A stretch of DNA of 64,000 nt from NCBI GenBank assembly GCA_021018995.1, contig CM037593.1, positions 34,113,810-34,177,809 on the forward strand, given 5' to 3'. Shown piece after piece: positions 60,121-64,000 of the stretch. The DNA is from Chloranthus sessilifolius (lineage: Eukaryota > Streptophyta > Magnoliopsida > Chloranthales > Chloranthaceae). How positions within the stretch are numbered: position 1 is the first letter of the stretch; each line of letters opens with the position of its first letter. The notes beneath the pieces were generated by a model that was not told where the DNA came from, did not search any database, and saw only the letters and a list, made by a program, of their open reading frames with translations. The position numbers were made by a program, and so were the translations under genes.

Positions 60121-63100
60121 GAATTTTGTTTTTTTGATCTTTCGATGGTGTGAAATTTCAAATCTCTATTTAGTTATTCACAGATTTGACACTCATCCCG
60201 TTCTTTGGATTGCTGAAAATTATATTCTGAGTTATGGCCTTAGCATCCGTCCATCACTCTTGAATAATGCATTCCTATTCACCAATGGGGAATTTGGTTG
60301 GTGAAAATAATTACATTTTGTTGCTAAAAAGAAATTGATTGCATTAGAGTGCTTTGTGGTTTGATGGGATCAGGGCTAATATAGTATTTGATAAATACAT
60401 GAAGTCTTTGATAGATTTCCCAAGAGAAGGTTATTAAACTTTTTCAGTTTTTCATTGAATTTATATATCTAAGTTGGCCAAAATTTGTATAGTTCTTTAG
60501 ATTCTTTATGATACATATTAGGGTTAAATTACTGTCGAACCAGTGACTGAATAAAGAGGGAAGAGACTTGTGTCTCATTGATCACTTAGTGACGCGAGAC
60601 CATATATTGCAAAATGATAGATTTCCATATCTATTGTTAAGATCACAATTTTTTTTTTTCAAATTCAAAGGTAGTAAGGAATTAGTAAATAATAAGCTTC
60701 TTTTTATTATGTACTTAAAAGTCTAAATAGAAGGACTCTAGTGAATGGGTTTAGAGACTATAAAAGGGAGTTTTCACAGAAATTATGAAATAGAAGAGAT
60801 TTTTTTCTTTATGGCATACTCTTGAGCCTACCATTCATCTCAGCCATTGAAAATTGCGAATTTCTGCATAATTCTAAACCCTCAGTCTTTGTGAAGCTGC
60901 TACTGCTAGCTGTTCATCACCCTATTACTGCATGGCTACAAAATCTTTTTCTGTAAATCACGGTAATATTGTTCTTCATCCCTTAAGTCCCTATTACGAG
61001 GTATTTCTGATTTTATGAATTATGGATTGAGCCCAAAAATACAATTACCCATATATGTATTTACATTAATCTTAAATGAATTGCGGGCAACTTTTACTGG
61101 GATTTCTAGGTACAATTAACATATATAATCGTTGCTCTCTATACTGTGTTTTGCACAAAAATTTAGGGTTTTAGAATACGAATTTTTATTTGTATTTGCC
61201 TATCCTATAAGATTAGACTATTTATTCAAATCCTTGTTATTACGTAGATTTCTGGGTGGATTTAAGTGGGTTTTGACCTTTATAACTTGGTCTTATGATA
61301 TTGTGGGTTGCAGTCTATGCATAGTTCTATGCTCTTTTAACTACTAATTCTGTTTTTTCAGTGGAAATTTGTATAACAGATTAGAGCAAGCTTTGATTCC
61401 CCAATTCTCAACTGATTTGATATATATATATATAGCAACTTCAGTTCTACACTTTTTTAACTGCTGAAATGACACATAGCCTTTTATGTGTGTAATCTAC
61501 TGACACTTTAACTGCCACTTCAGTATTTATCTTTTTCATTGGACCACAACTTTTTCTACTTTGTGCTTTCTTATCACTATGAACAAATCATAGCAATCAC
61601 CTTTTTCTTGGACTACACATTGCTAGAAAGCAATCAGAAAGTAACAACATCCACCCACCCAGGGCCGACCCTGACATTTTGGGTGCCCAAGGCGAGTTCC
61701 TAAAATGGGGCCTCCGCTTTATGTTACTTTATAATATAAAAAAAATTTGCCATAATTTTTTTTTGACAAATAAAATAATACTCATATTCTATTTGACTAT
61801 ATATAATTTGAAAATGTAACTAAGAATTTAATATAAGTAAATATTAAAAGAAAATGCAATACAACATGAAAACGCAATACTCATATTTTGCAAGCAATTG
61901 AAAAAGAGACTAAAATTCCTCATCTCTTAAGCCTCCACATAAAGAAGGGAACCAAATACCTTTCCACCTAATTTATCAAAGCACTCTTTCACCAAAATCT
62001 CTGTTATCTATAGCTGTAATAAAAAGGGACAACTATATCAATTGTTCAATCCTAGACCAATATCCTGGTTAGTAGAGAATCTCGTATGCATATATGTGAG
62101 GCGTGCGCCTAGGCACGTTTTTACCAGGCTATCTAAACAATGGAAAATAAAGGAGCACCGCGGATTCCTGCAAGCACAAAATCCAAATCTGCCATTTTCT
62201 TAAGATTTTATCCAAACAGACAATTATGTATAGAAGTTATTGTTTTTGTTCAATTGGACGATGCTCTCTTGTTACATCTCGGTCTTACCCAAGCAGCTAA
62301 TAGAATCATCTTAAAATTCTTCTACTTTACTCCGTTAGTTTTGGGAGGATTTAGATGGAAAGGAGATTGATTAATTTCGTAAGAAAGTGTCACTTTCATT
62401 CAATATATTTTTGCTTTAATGGTGGATAACACTTTTCAACAATCTTGGAATTATTTTTTTACCTTGGGAAAAACTTGTCTTGTTATATGTTTTTCTCATA
62501 TTTTCTACTAACCAGGGACTCTTGGGGGAATCATTATCTCATGTTTGGTGCCATCTGCTCATAGAAAATTTCATACGATGCCAAAAATAAGTTTTTTTTA
62601 TATGAACTATTCATTTAGAAGTCCACAATTAAAGACCAATATTTACGCACGAGTGATATCATTTTCCCCGATAGACAATTTAGATTATAAATTAAGTTGT
62701 AATATGTGATTCTACTTGTGGTAACACTTTATTTTCCTAAGAAACATCAAGGACTTTGTTCTTTTTCCATACCACATTGGATAGAGCGATATTTAGATAA
62801 TGATGAAGGGATAAGGATCTTATGATGATGATGATGATGATGATGATGATGGTGATAATTAGACAGGGAGGTATATGAGAATCTTTTACAGAAATACTTT
62901 CATACTAGGTGAAAGTGTCACCTTCATCATCATCATCATAAGATCCTCATATCAGAAAAAAAACAACTGAAATTTTTTGAAAGAAAGCAAATTCAGTAAT
63001 AAAGTTTAAAATCTTAGTATCAGAGCCCATGTCATTTAGCTATGGTACTGAAGGTGATATGTATCAATTTCATCCAGTACAAACTGGTAACACGATCAAG

Positions 63101-64000
63101 GAAGCTGCCTTATCTGCACATTGTGGCAAAAGACGCCTTCATATTGGTCTTCAGACTTCAAATATGCCTCAATAAGTTGAAGAAATAAATGAATTTATTT
63201 GACTTGAAAACTTAGTAAATTTGTGAACATCTTTCTATTTGTTTAAGTTATCAAAGCAGCAAACTAAATTCTAGCTATACAAGTAACTCCATCCACATAG
63301 ATGCATATTGATAAGTCGAGAATCACTTGCCATTGTTGCAACAGTATCTTCTTGGGACATATGGTAGCCATAACTTTGTAAGGAGATAGTTGCTAGTTAC
63401 CTAGATCTAAGAGACTCCTACTTCATCCATTTGATCTTTAATTATATCTTTGTTATTAATCACATCCTGTAATAATGAGCTTAATTTTTTGTAACAAGCG
63501 ACCCATCCAAGGTATGCTAACCATGAATGAAAGCGCCTTGAGAAGGGGAAACCATTTTGGCAATCACTTTCCTTAATGTTTCAATTAACATTGTTGTAGA
63601 TGTTTCAAATTAAATTGATCGGTGTATGGTCTTGGCCTACTTTTGCTTGCTTCTTCTCAGAAATTAAGGTTATAAAGGCGGATGGTACAAGTAAATGACA
63701 CCAAAAATTTCTTTGTAAATAATCAAAAACATCAAAAGAGTTCATAATTAATTCAATCACTTCATAACCAAAGTTACTAATTCTGGAAAAAAATAACAAT
63801 TACAACTAAAATAAAGTAATAAACAAAACAAAGCAAACAAATAATAGCAAAAGGGAAACTACTACGATTCAAAGTACACATGAGAATGAAACCCCAATTC
63901 TTAAAAAATTAAATAAAACTCACATTCAAATTAAAAGAAAAAAGTATATACCTTCCAAGCGAGAGAAGCCCCAAGACTATGTGCAACAGAATTGTTACTG
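60121..64000. other. No supported gene
   Basis: AT-rich sequence with T-runs. The short frames are scattered and without recognisable domains. 61657-61740 has CAGGGCCGACCCTGACATTT, which resembles an hAT-type terminus, but no partner end was found. Confidence 0.5.
62812..62947. repeat. Hairpin built on (ATG)n/(CAT)n
   Basis: AGGATCTTATGATGATGATG at 62815 pairs with CATCATCATCATAAGATCCT ending near 62946; GGTGA/TCACC are inside. Arms are about 35 nt with a loop of roughly 60 nt. Confidence 0.85.

Noticed and set aside
61657-62120. hAT-type element beginning CAGGGCCGACCC
   Set aside because: Only one end is seen; no matching terminus or 8-bp duplication was found.
63960-64000. Possible exon on the minus strand at the window edge (NSVAHSLGASLAWK)
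   Set aside because: It resembles the tail of an RNase H-like domain and ends at a GT, but only about 14 codons are visible.

Overview
The window is AT-rich nuclear DNA of a flowering plant. The evidence is a class A heat-stress transcription factor gene with the usual single intron, plant Ty1/copia and Ty3/gypsy fossils, TRIM elements, Mutator-like elements (MULEs) carrying Ulp1-like protease genes, and a CACTA element holding pieces of several plant genes. I cannot name the species. Almost everything is mobile DNA nested in older mobile DNA. The only gene that looks whole is one heat-stress factor.

Layout. 1-770 is a minus-strand Ty3/gypsy gag-protease fossil, followed by a plus-strand LTR-like unit (783-3231) carrying an array of ATCGATTAATCGAT palindromes. 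3310 to about 33,400 is an old, decayed MULE territory. It holds a plus-strand transposase relic, long arrays built on the palindrome CTGATATCAG, a plus-strand Ulp1-like gene (ULP-a), a 2.4-kb tandem array, a minus-strand gene with two GRF-type zinc fingers, and a minus-strand Ulp1-like gene (ULP-b). ULP-b is split by a 13.57-kb CACTA element (17,494-31,063) with TIRs CACTACGTSAAAA and a 3-bp ATT target duplication. Inside the CACTA, all on the plus strand and with introns kept, are pieces of genes for mitochondrial chaperonin CPN60, proteasome subunit RPN10, importin-5, an LRR-VIII receptor kinase and a P4-type ATPase.

34,765-49,297 is a segmental duplication of about 4.8 kb. Copy A carries the intact heat-stress factor gene and copy B a pseudogene. 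Both carry the same TRIM-type chain with a copia reverse-transcriptase piece inside. Between them lie a third stub of the same gene's 5' region and a partial Ty1/copia fossil. 49,900-51,350 holds three foldback or inverted-repeat MITEs.

51,528-59,380 is a younger MULE of about 7.85 kb with both TIRs of roughly 110 bp. Its transposase frame of 897 codons has only two internal stops. It also has a convergent Ulp1-like gene with a recognisable His/Asp/Gln/Cys set, and four clusters of ATCGRYCGAT palindromes. The central cluster has twelve copies at exactly 20-bp steps. 59,400-64,000 has no gene I can support.

The most notable signals are the 20-bp-phased palindrome arrays in the younger MULE, a related but different palindrome array in the older MULE, and the multi-gene capture in the CACTA element.
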